From Nocardioides sp. Root190 (GTDB lineage Bacteria; Actinomycetota; Actinomycetes; Propionibacteriales; Nocardioidaceae), in the NCBI RefSeq assembly GCF_001428565.1, contig NZ_LMIA01000010.1:678800-742799 (forward strand): DNA of 64,000 nucleotides, read 5' to 3'. Shown here piece after piece: positions 45,260 through 53,191 of this stretch. The notes under the pieces were generated by a model. It was not told where the DNA came from and did not search any database. It saw only the letters and a program-made list of their open reading frames with translations. Both the position numbers and the translations under genes were made by a program. Position 1 is the stretch's first letter. Every line of letters starts with the position of its first letter.

Positions 45260-45823
45260 ATGACCGACCAGCTGAAGATCGCCTTCCTCATCGCCCCCGA
45301 AGGGACCGAGCGGGTCGAGCTGACCGAGCCCTGGGCTGCGGTCGCTGACGCAGGTCACCAGCCGGTGCTGCTGAGCACCGCGACGGGAAAGGCGCAGACG
45401 TTCGACCACCTGGACCGCGCCGAGGAGGTCGACATCGACGCCGTGGTGGGCGAGGCAGCCCCCGAGCAGTACGACGCCCTGGTCCTGCCCGGGGGTGTCG
45501 CCAACCCGGACGCGCTGCGACTCGACGAGGCAGCAGTGGCGTTCATCAAGGCCTTCGTGGAGTCCGGCAAGCCGGTCGCTGCGATCTGCCACGCCCCGTG
45601 GACCCTCATCGAGGCGGGCGTCGTACGCGACCGCCGGCTGACGTCCTGGCCGAGCCTGCGCACGGACATCGAGAACGCAGGAGGGACCTGGGTCGACGAG
45701 CGCAACGTGGTCGACGGCAACCTGATCACCAGCCGCAAGCCCGACGACCTGCCTGCCTTCACCGCGGCACTGCTCGAGGCGATCAACCACGGCGTGGACT
45801 CCGCCGAGGTCGCCGCGCCGTAG
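45260..45823 (+). CDS. PfpI/DJ-1 family protein
   Basis: 187 residues with a strong ribosome site (AAAGGAG). FLIAPEGTERVEL supplies the conserved Glu, and AICHAPW holds the nucleophile Cys110 at the elbow. Members act as glyoxalases, proteases or stress chaperones. It is divergent from katE, which fits an oxidative or carbonyl stress regulon; the exact activity is not predictable. Confidence 0.93.
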   Translation: MTDQLKIAFLIAPEGTERVELTEPWAAVADAGHQPVLLSTATGKAQTFDHLDRAEEVDIDAVVGEAAPEQYDALVLPGGVANPDALRLDEAAVAFIKAFVESGKPVAAICHAPWTLIEAGVVRDRRLTSWPSLRTDIENAGGTWVDERNVVDGNLITSRKPDDLPAFTAALLEAINHGVDSAEVAAP

Positions 45824-45831
45824 TCCCCCGG

Positions 45832-45837
45832 TAGCGT
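45832..45837 (+). promoter_or_regulatory. -10 element of the SDR gene
   Basis: TAGCGT ends 7 nt before the GTG at 45845 with no ribosome site, the leaderless pattern. This decides the start used here; the in-frame GTG at 45836 would begin inside the element. Confidence 0.45.
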
Positions 45838-45844
45838 GCGCGAC

Positions 45845-46900
45845 GTGGACGCCCCGACCGTCGATCACCCGCCCGAGCCGACTGGCTCTTCCCGTCGTTC
45901 CCATCTCGTCATCGGCGCCAGCGGATTCCTCGGATCGCACGTCGTCCGCCAGCTGGTCGAGCAGGGTGAGCAGGTCCGCGTCCTCGTCCGGGCCACCAGC
46001 TCCACCCAAGGGATCGACGGGCTCCCTGTGGAGCGACACGTCGGGGACGTCCACGATGCCGAGTCCGTACGACGCGCCATGGCCGGGGTCGACGTGGTCC
46101 ACCACTGCGTGGTGGATGCGCGGCCCTGGCTGCGCGACCCCGCGCCGTTGTACCGGACCAATGTCGAGGGCCTGCGCACCGTCCTCGACGTCGCGGCCGA
46201 CCACGACCTCCACCGGTTCGTGCACACCAGCTCCATCGGCACCCTGCCGATCGCGGACCGCGCCACCGGTGCCGGTCCCGTGACGGAGCAGAGCGGTCCG
46301 CACAACTGGCTCGAGCGGGGCGGCGACTACATCCGGTCGCGGGTGCAGGGCGAAGATCTCGCCCTGTCGTACGCCGCCGGTGGCCGCGTGCCGGTCGTAT
46401 CGATGTGCGTCGCCAACACCTACGGCAGCGGCGACTTCCTGCCCACCCCGCACGGCGGCTTCGTCAAGCTCGCCGCCCGCGGTCGGCAGTCCTGGTACGT
46501 CCGCGGGGTGGGCGCCGAGGCGGTCGGCGTCCGCGACGCCGCCCGCGCCCTCGTCCTGGCCGGCGAGCGAGGTGCCGTCGGTGAGCGGTACATCGTCTCC
46601 GAGCGCCACCTCTCGATGCGCGACGTGCTCGACACGGCAGCCGACGCGGCGGGGGTCGCACGCCCTCGGACAGGCATCCCTGTCGGGGTCCTCGCTGCGG
46701 GCGGGTTCGTCGGCGAACAGGTGGCACGGATCCTGCGCCGCGACATCCGGCTGACCCGGACCAGCATCCGGCTGATGCACGTCATGACGCCGCTGGACCA
46801 CGGCAAGGCAACCCGCGAGCTGGGCTGGGAGCCGGCACCCGTGCACGACGCGATCCGGGAGGCGGCGGCGTTCTTCACCCAGCGCAAGCGCAATCAGTAG
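45845..46900 (+). CDS. Extended short-chain dehydrogenase (NAD-dependent epimerase family)
   Basis: 351 residues from the GTG at 45845. VIGASGFLGSHV is the NAD(P) motif and HTSSIGTLPIA the catalytic Ser strand. The family YxxxK motif appears as YIRSR (DYIRSRVQGEDLAL), so the lysine is replaced by arginine. Otherwise the length and C-terminal region match nucleoside-sugar or sterol dehydrogenase relatives. Substrate unknown. It lies 21 bp after the PfpI gene. Confidence 0.88.
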   Translation: MDAPTVDHPPEPTGSSRRSHLVIGASGFLGSHVVRQLVEQGEQVRVLVRATSSTQGIDGLPVERHVGDVHDAESVRRAMAGVDVVHHCVVDARPWLRDPAPLYRTNVEGLRTVLDVAADHDLHRFVHTSSIGTLPIADRATGAGPVTEQSGPHNWLERGGDYIRSRVQGEDLALSYAAGGRVPVVSMCVANTYGSGDFLPTPHGGFVKLAARGRQSWYVRGVGAEAVGVRDAARALVLAGERGAVGERYIVSERHLSMRDVLDTAADAAGVARPRTGIPVGVLAAGGFVGEQVARILRRDIRLTRTSIRLMHVMTPLDHGKATRELGWEPAPVHDAIREAAAFFTQRKRNQ

Positions 46901-46913
46901 CCCTTGATCTCCC

Positions 46914-46937
46914 GGGGCCGTGCGCCTGCACGGCCCC
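46914..46937. terminator. Hairpin terminator between convergent genes
   Basis: GGGGCCGTGC, loop GCCT, GCACGGCCCC: a perfect 10-bp stem, 14 bp after the SDR stop and 21 bp after the GH78 stop. Confidence 0.8.
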
Positions 46938-46957
46938 GCCGTTGGCGAGGAACGACC

Positions 46958-49900
46958 TCAGCGCACCCGGAAGCTCGTCACCGCCGTGCTCGTGGTCAGG
47001 ATCCGGTTGCCGAGGTACCGGACGGTGACCTTCGTGGTGCCACGGCCGCTCGCCCGGACCGACAGCTTCACGCGACCGCCGGACAGAGCCTTGGTGAAGG
47101 TCCGACCGCCGATGCTGACCCGCACGTAGCCGGAGGCCGGGGAGCCCGCACCGGAGACCGTGGCCAGGACGGTGACCTTCCTGCCCTTGCGGACCGCCGT
47201 CGGCGAGACCTTCACCGCGGTTCGGCTGAGGGCCTTGGCGACGACGGCGGTCGATGCCGAGGTCGCGGTGCCGTTCGGTCGCCCGGGTGCGGTCGCGGTG
47301 ACCCGCACCGAGAGGCGCGCACCGATGTCACGCAGGGCGAGGCGGTACGACGATCCGGTGGCGCCCGCGATCGGGGTGCCGTTGCGCAGCCACTGCAGCG
47401 AGGTGGAGACGCTCGGGTCCCAGCTGCCGGCGGTCGCGCTGAGTCGCTCGCCGTAGCGCGCCCGGCCGGTGACCCGCGGAACGGTCATGGCGCTCGGAGG
47501 CGTCGCGGCCAGGGTGACCTGGTCGACGACCGAGGTGTTGCCGGCCCTGTCGGCGGCCCGGAAGGCAACGACATGCGCACGACCGTCGAGGAGGAGCGGC
47601 GACGTGTAGGCCGTCCACTCGCCGTCGTCGACCCGGACCTCGGTGGAGGAGACGCCCGACGCGGAGTCCGCTCCCGGGTCCGTCGCCGTCAGGCTGACCT
47701 GTCGACCCGACACGTCGGCCGTCACGGTGGGGGTCGTCGTGTCGACCTTCACCGCCCGGGACCCCTCGTCGACGACGTCCGGGCCCTGGCGCAGGCGCCA
47801 GTCGACGTCGTACCTGCCCTCCGGCAACAGCACCGGAGCGGCGTAGGCGGTCCAGTCACCGTCGTCGAGGCGGTACTCCGCCACCGAGTCGCCGGACCCG
47901 GCCACGGTGAGGGTCAGTCGGGACTCCGCACCCGACCAGCCGTCCTCGCCATCGACGTCGACCGTGCCGCTCACCGTCGGGGCAGCGCCCACGTCGACGG
48001 ATCCGGCCGCGGACGAGTTCCCGGCCCTGTCGGTGGCGCGGTGGGCGACCTCGTGGGTCCCCGCATCCACCACCACCGGGGACGTGTACGCCGTCCACTC
48101 GCCGTCATCGATGCGGTACTCGATCGTGTCGACACCCGAGGCCGCACTGCCGCCCGCCCCGTCGGGATCTGTCGCCGTCAGCGTCACCCTGCGCCCGGCC
48201 ACGTCCGGCGTCACCGTCGGAACGGTGGCGTCCACCTTGACCGCGACGGTGCCCTGGGCGACCACGTCCTCGCCGTCGCGCAGGCGCCAGTCGACGTCGT
48301 ACGCACCCTCGTCGAGCTCGACCGCGGCGGCGTAGGTCTCCCAGTCGCCGCCGTCGATCCGGTACTCGGCGACAGCGGCGCCAGCGTCCTCGCCGGCGGG
48401 CGTGAGCGTCAGCGCGGCACCCGCGCCGTACCAGCCCTGGCCGCCGTCGGCACTCACCGACGCGGTGAGGGTACGGGCGACAGCAGGCTCGACGGCGCAG
48501 ACCGAGGTGAGCCGCTCGAGGTCGCCGACCTCGGCGGTCGGCGACAGCACGTGGCACCCGGCGCCGAGGGACAGCTCGAAGCGTCCTTCCTGCGGGGTCA
48601 GCGTGCGGGCGGCGCCGTCGACGAAGAGTCGGGTCGGTCCGGTCGCCGTGGTCGGGACGCTGACGCTCGCGCGGGTGTTGCCCGGGACCGACGCGACCAC
48701 GGTCGTGCCGTCCTCGTCCTGCGCGAACGCCGCGCCGATGCTGCCGCGGACGGTGGGGGTCTTGATCGTGCCCCAGGCGAGGTCGCCGGGCTGCGGCCGG
48801 ATCGCGACCGTCTCGTAGCCCGCGGTATTCGGCTGGATGCCGAACAGGCCGGACGGCACGTTGAACGCGGGCGAGGCCGCCCACGGGTGCGAGTAGGAGG
48901 TGTTGGACTTCTGGGAGATGTCCCAGGCCTCCATTGTCGCTCCTGCGCCGGCCTTGATCATGTTCATCCAGCTGCTGGTGCCCTCGGCCGTCATCAGGTC
49001 GAGCGCGGTCTGCCCGTCGCCGCCGGCGTAGAGCCCCTGGATCAGGAAGGCCGCGCAGTAGACGCTGCAGGCCATGCCGCGGGTCTTGATGTAGGAGGCC
49101 ACCTGGGCCTTCTGGTCGTCGGCGGGGACGCCGAAGGCCAGCGCGAACGCGCTCGCGTGGACCGAGCGGTGACCGGTCAGCACGCCGCTGGCGTTGGCCC
49201 CGTCGTCGTACGACCCGGTGGCGGGGTCGTAGAACTTCGCATTGATCGCGTCGCGCAGCGCGGCCGCCTGGGCGACGTACGACGCCGCCTCGTCGTCCTT
49301 GCCGATGGCCGCGGCCATCTCCCCCATGTCGACGAGCGTGCGGTAGGTGATGGAGTTGATGACCGTGTTGTACTGCCCGAAGACGTAGCCGTCACGCTGG
49401 CTCGTGGGCCAGTCGACGATGTCGCAGTCGGTCGCGGAGTTGCAGTTCACACCGGTCGTCTTGCGGACCAGGCCCGTGCTCTCCTCGAGCCACTTCGACG
49501 GCAGCTTGGTCTTGAGGTTCTCGTAGTAGTCGGCCACCTGGTCGGTGTTGCCGGTCTGGCGCCAGGCGTCGTGGACCGCGAGGACGACGTACGCCGGCCA
49601 CTCGGTCGGCCACGTGCGGTTGGTCTTGAAGTAGTTCATCGAGTAGCGGCCGAGCGAGAGGTCGTCCATCAGGTAGAGCGACGACATCAGCTGCAGGTAG
49701 GCGTCGGCCTCGTAGTTGGTGCGCTCGCGCTCCCACGAGTCGGTGTAGAAGTTGAGGTTGGTGGCCTCGATGGTGTTCTTCGACAGCTCGTAGACCTGGC
49801 CGAGGTTGTCACTCGACGAGGCGAAGGCCGAGGCCTCCTCGTCGAAGGGGTAGACGAGCGCGACGGCCTTGAACGACTCAGCGGTGACCGGCGCGGGCGC

Positions 49901-51757
49901 ACCGGTGACCTGGACGTAGCGGAAGGTCCGCATGCCCCACGTCTCGAGGTGCTGGGCGCCGTCGCGGAGGGTGATCGTGTCGAGGTAGTTGTTGGTCGCC
50001 GAGGTCTGCCACTTCACCGAGCCGTCGGGGTTGAGGACCTGGCCGAAGCGGACCTGCACCTGGGTGCCCGCTTCCCCGGAACCGAGGTCCCAGGCGATGC
50101 CACCCATCCAGGTGCGGCCGAAGTCGACGACCTGGCTGCCGTCCGCGAGCTCGGTGAGCTCGGCCGGGGCGCGGAGCTGCTGCTCGACCTTGGCCATCGG
50201 CGCGGCCTGCAGGCCGGCGATCGCGGAGCGCTCCTCGGCCGGGCCCCAGCCGGTGGCCCCCTCGGTGTCGAAGCCGGGGCGGTCGAAGCCGACGGGGAAC
50301 TTGCGGGCGTCGAGGTTCTCGCGGGGCGCGGCGAAGTAGCTGGTGCCGTAGCTGCCCGGTGAGGGGTAGACACCGGCAGCGCTGAGCGCCTGCCAGTCGT
50401 CGCCGGTGCCGATGGTCTCGCGGCTCCCGTCGGCGTACTGGATCTGCAGCTGCGCCAGGACGCGCGCGTTCGCGCTGCTGCTGTTGGCGATCAGGGAGAC
50501 GGTCGACGTCTCGCCGCGGGTCAACAGGGAGGTGACGTCGAAGCCGTCGAAGCGGGTCTCGTTGCCGACCGGTGCGGTCGGGCCGAGGCCGACGAAGGTG
50601 CCGTCGATCGAGACCTTGAACGTGTACTGCTTCGACGCGCGCCACTCGGTGCCGGTCGCGAAGAGGGTCGCCCAGGCGATCTCCTTGTCGGCGACAGCGA
50701 CGTCCTTGCGGAACATCGCCCAGTCGGTGCCGAAGCCGGCGAGTCCGCAGTTGCTGGCGACGGGAATGCTGAGTGCGCCGTCGGCAACGGTGCCGCAGGC
50801 GAAGGAGTTCGCCGCGCTGAAGTCGTCGGAGAAGAGCGTCGTACCGCTCGACCGGACGACCGTCACGTCGTCGAGCAGGGCCGTCTCGCTGTTGCCGGTG
50901 CGCACGCCCACGATGCCGGAGGCGTACGACGCGTCGGTGCGCTGGTCGACCTGCACGCCGTTGATGCGAGTGGTGATCGTCGAACCAGCCACCTGGATGG
51001 AGACCGTCGCCTGCGTTCCGACCGCGAGCGTCCCGGCCGGGAGGTTCACTGCCGCACCCAGGGTCGCGTAGGTCCCGTTGCTCTGCTTGTGGGGCACGAG
51101 CCGGTTGTCGGCGCCGCGGAACTGCCACATGTAGGAGTTGTTGCCGCTGACGCGGAACCGCAGGCCGAGCGCGACCGCCGTGACGGTGAGCTTGGCGGTG
51201 TAGGTGTAGTCGTCCCAGCCGGTCACCGGGGACGGCGCCCACACCGGCGTCGCGTCCTCCCAGTCGGGCCCGGGGCTGGTGCCGAACCAGGACGTCTCGG
51301 ACCACGCCTGCTCGGCGTCGGCGCCGTCCCAGACCTTGACGGACCAGAAGTAGCGCTGCGAGGCGGCCAGCGGTTCGCCGGCGTACGTCACGTCGGTCTG
51401 CCGCTCGGACTCGACCTTGCCGGAGTCCCAGACGTCACCGGTGCCGGCGGCCGCGAGCGCGGACGTCGATGCCACGACGATCCGGTAGGCCGTCTGCCGG
51501 GGCAAGGAGGTCAGCTGCCAGGAGAACGACGGCGACTCGAGGTCAGCCAGGTCGCTCGGACGGTCGAGTCCCTCGACCCGCAGGCCGACCGGGGCGTCCG
51601 GCTCCGTCCCCGGCTCCACCGCTGAGGCAACAGGAACCGCTGCGCCGGCGGAGGTCGGCGCGATCGCCGGCAGTCCGGCCATCCCGAGGGCCAGCAGCAT
51701 GCCGACGACGACCGAGTGACGTCCGGAACGGGCAGGGATCCAGCACGACCTACGCAC
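46958..51757 (-). CDS. Secreted GH78 alpha-L-rhamnosidase with tandem C-terminal repeats
   Basis: 1,599 residues from the GTG at 51757, with a signal peptide of about 40. N-terminal beta domains (about 50-630, with an inserted domain GLRFRVSGNNSYMWQFRG near 190-310) precede the (alpha/alpha)6 catalytic domain, about 640-970: acid-site motif DSWERERTNYEAD near 674, then MEAWD near 939 and SHPWAASP near 955. Rhamnosidases release L-rhamnose from plant or microbial glycosides. Residues about 1128-1440 hold four similar modules with the core EYRIDDGEWTAY, followed by two Ig-like domains. No LPXTG or membrane anchor is visible. Confidence 0.92.
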   Translation of the reverse strand: MRRSCWIPARSGRHSVVVGMLLALGMAGLPAIAPTSAGAAVPVASAVEPGTEPDAPVGLRVEGLDRPSDLADLESPSFSWQLTSLPRQTAYRIVVASTSALAAAGTGDVWDSGKVESERQTDVTYAGEPLAASQRYFWSVKVWDGADAEQAWSETSWFGTSPGPDWEDATPVWAPSPVTGWDDYTYTAKLTVTAVALGLRFRVSGNNSYMWQFRGADNRLVPHKQSNGTYATLGAAVNLPAGTLAVGTQATVSIQVAGSTITTRINGVQVDQRTDASYASGIVGVRTGNSETALLDDVTVVRSSGTTLFSDDFSAANSFACGTVADGALSIPVASNCGLAGFGTDWAMFRKDVAVADKEIAWATLFATGTEWRASKQYTFKVSIDGTFVGLGPTAPVGNETRFDGFDVTSLLTRGETSTVSLIANSSSANARVLAQLQIQYADGSRETIGTGDDWQALSAAGVYPSPGSYGTSYFAAPRENLDARKFPVGFDRPGFDTEGATGWGPAEERSAIAGLQAAPMAKVEQQLRAPAELTELADGSQVVDFGRTWMGGIAWDLGSGEAGTQVQVRFGQVLNPDGSVKWQTSATNNYLDTITLRDGAQHLETWGMRTFRYVQVTGAPAPVTAESFKAVALVYPFDEEASAFASSSDNLGQVYELSKNTIEATNLNFYTDSWERERTNYEADAYLQLMSSLYLMDDLSLGRYSMNYFKTNRTWPTEWPAYVVLAVHDAWRQTGNTDQVADYYENLKTKLPSKWLEESTGLVRKTTGVNCNSATDCDIVDWPTSQRDGYVFGQYNTVINSITYRTLVDMGEMAAAIGKDDEAASYVAQAAALRDAINAKFYDPATGSYDDGANASGVLTGHRSVHASAFALAFGVPADDQKAQVASYIKTRGMACSVYCAAFLIQGLYAGGDGQTALDLMTAEGTSSWMNMIKAGAGATMEAWDISQKSNTSYSHPWAASPAFNVPSGLFGIQPNTAGYETVAIRPQPGDLAWGTIKTPTVRGSIGAAFAQDEDGTTVVASVPGNTRASVSVPTTATGPTRLFVDGAARTLTPQEGRFELSLGAGCHVLSPTAEVGDLERLTSVCAVEPAVARTLTASVSADGGQGWYGAGAALTLTPAGEDAGAAVAEYRIDGGDWETYAAAVELDEGAYDVDWRLRDGEDVVAQGTVAVKVDATVPTVTPDVAGRRVTLTATDPDGAGGSAASGVDTIEYRIDDGEWTAYTSPVVVDAGTHEVAHRATDRAGNSSAAGSVDVGAAPTVSGTVDVDGEDGWSGAESRLTLTVAGSGDSVAEYRLDDGDWTAYAAPVLLPEGRYDVDWRLRQGPDVVDEGSRAVKVDTTTPTVTADVSGRQVSLTATDPGADSASGVSSTEVRVDDGEWTAYTSPLLLDGRAHVVAFRAADRAGNTSVVDQVTLAATPPSAMTVPRVTGRARYGERLSATAGSWDPSVSTSLQWLRNGTPIAGATGSSYRLALRDIGARLSVRVTATAPGRPNGTATSASTAVVAKALSRTAVKVSPTAVRKGRKVTVLATVSGAGSPASGYVRVSIGGRTFTKALSGGRVKLSVRASGRGTTKVTVRYLGNRILTTSTAVTSFRVR

Positions 51758-51842
51758 AGGGAGGGTCCGATCAGCTCAAGGGATGCGACACCGCCGGACC
51801 GTCGATGTGGCGACGGTCACAGCAGGCGTCACGAACCTTAAA

Positions 51843-51854
51843 TGAAAGGTTTCA
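51843..51854. promoter_or_regulatory. LacI-type operator candidate before the GH78 gene
   Basis: TGAAA-GG-TTTCA, a perfect 5-bp-arm palindrome in an AT-rich stretch 86 bp before the GH78 start. LacI-family sites in actinobacterial sugar operons often look like this. No LacI gene is in the window. Confidence 0.45.
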
Positions 51855-51923
51855 ATTGAGCAAGGATCTTCTGCCCTCGCCGCACCATCGCTCCCCCAAC
51901 CGGGGCGAGGAGTGCGCGGCGGC

Positions 51924-52397
51924 TCAGCCGCCGACAGGACGTCCGGACCGACGGGAGGCCGCGACGAGGTCCCACACGAGCAGGACCACCAGGGCGAGCG
52001 CGCTGACCATCACGATCCCGGCGCACAGGACCAGCACGCCCTCACCGAGCTGCACGGTGGCCCGGGTCCGACCGACCAGGTGGGTGAAGACCGACGGTCC
52101 GGTGTCGGTGTCGTCGCCGGCGTCCTCGAAGACGAAGCCACCCGTCATCAGGGCCGCCCACATCAGCCACGCCGCGAAGGTCTGCGCCCAGGTGAACCGC
52201 CGTGGCCGCTGCCTCATGGCAAGCACCAGGACGCCCACCACGAGGAGGAACAGCACCGTGACCGGGCCGAGGAAGAACAAGACGCCCACACCGCCCCACC
52301 CGCTGACCCCGTAGATGCTCGGGGCCACCAGCACCCACAGGTAGAGCACGACGGTCATCGGCACGAAGCCGAGCAGGGTGAGTCGGCGAGGGGTCAT
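51924..52397 (-). CDS. Small membrane protein, unknown
   Basis: 157 residues from the ATG at 52397 (GGAGG ribosome site). Four hydrophobic spans (LLGFVPMTVVLYLWVLVAP, GVLFFLGPVTVLFLLVVGVL, WLMWAALMTGGFVF, LVLCAGIVMVSALALVVLLV) with a short charged loop. No family recognised. The upstream TetR gene ends 48 bp away on the same strand. Confidence 0.75.
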   Translation of the reverse strand: MTPRRLTLLGFVPMTVVLYLWVLVAPSIYGVSGWGGVGVLFFLGPVTVLFLLVVGVLVLAMRQRPRRFTWAQTFAAWLMWAALMTGGFVFEDAGDDTDTGPSVFTHLVGRTRATVQLGEGVLVLCAGIVMVSALALVVLLVWDLVAASRRSGRPVGG

Positions 52398-52445
52398 GCC
52401 GTCCATCCTCCGTCGCGGAGCGGCAGAACCGGTGAGTCCGGGTGC

Positions 52446-53096
52446 TCAGGCGCCGACGCGCAGGTCGTCGGGACCGATCACGGTCCCCGTCGTCGCGGCG
52501 TACGACCGGTCGATCGCGACGAGGACCTGCTCGAGGGCCCCGTTGCGCTCGGCGTCGCCGGCACCGCGCAGAGGTCCTTCGATGCACAGGATCGAGAAGC
52601 CGTGGACGGCCGACCAGCAGGTCAGCTCGGCGTCCTGGCGGGCCTCAGGCGTGAGGTAGCCGACCTCGACCAGTCCGTCGAGCACCCGGCTCAGCACGCC
52701 GTACGGGTCGCGCTCGGGCGGCGGGCTCGGCTCGGTCGCGACCGTGGACGTGAAGGCCAGGCGGAACAGGTGCGGGTCGCTGATCGCGAAGTCGACGTAG
52801 CCGCGGCCGGTCTCGGCCAGCGCGCGCCGCGCGCGCAGCACCGGGTCGTCGCCCTTGACCAGGGCGAGCCGCTGGTGGAGCGCATCGACGAGTCGGGCCA
52901 TGGTCAGCTCGGACAGCACGACGACCAGGTCGTCGCGGTGCGCGAAGTGCCGGTACGCCGCGTTGTGGGACACGCCCACCCGACGACCCACGTCGCGCAA
53001 CGACCAGTCCTCGGGGCCCCGCTCGCGCACCGCGTCCGCGGCGGCGTCGATGAGCGCTTGGCGCAGTCGACCGTGGTGGTAGGTGGGGGCACTCAC
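52446..53096 (-). CDS. TetR-family regulator of an MFS exporter
   Basis: 216 residues from the GTG at 53096; TACCGT ends 7 nt before it and no ribosome site is seen, so it is probably leaderless. The helix-turn-helix (WSLRDVGRRVGVSHNAAYRHFAHRDD) and the TetR C-terminal WHG-like domain are present. It is divergent from an MFS exporter with two matching palindromes between them and very likely represses both. Confidence 0.93.
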   Translation of the reverse strand: MSAPTYHHGRLRQALIDAAADAVRERGPEDWSLRDVGRRVGVSHNAAYRHFAHRDDLVVVLSELTMARLVDALHQRLALVKGDDPVLRARRALAETGRGYVDFAISDPHLFRLAFTSTVATEPSPPPERDPYGVLSRVLDGLVEVGYLTPEARQDAELTCWSAVHGFSILCIEGPLRGAGDAERNGALEQVLVAIDRSYAATTGTVIGPDDLRVGA

Positions 53097-53129
53097 ACGC
53101 CTCACGGTAGCGGTCACACCGCTCGCATC

Positions 53130-53176
53130 TTGACAGTGTCAACACCGTGCCCCATCGTCGATGTTGACACTGTCTA
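53130..53176. promoter_or_regulatory. Paired operators between TetR and MFS genes
   Basis: TTGACA-G-TGTCAA (53130-53142) is a perfect palindrome and TTGACACTGTCTA (53164-53176) its near copy; their centres are 34 bp apart. They lie over both divergent promoters (one provides a -35-like TTGACA), so one TetR dimer could block each. Confidence 0.7.
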
Positions 53177-53191
53177 CAAAGGAGCGCCTCC

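Noticed and set aside
46904-50362. 1,152-codon open frame antisense to the rhamnosidase
   Set aside because: Same reason; composition is low-information, and the minus-strand gene has full GH78 motifs.
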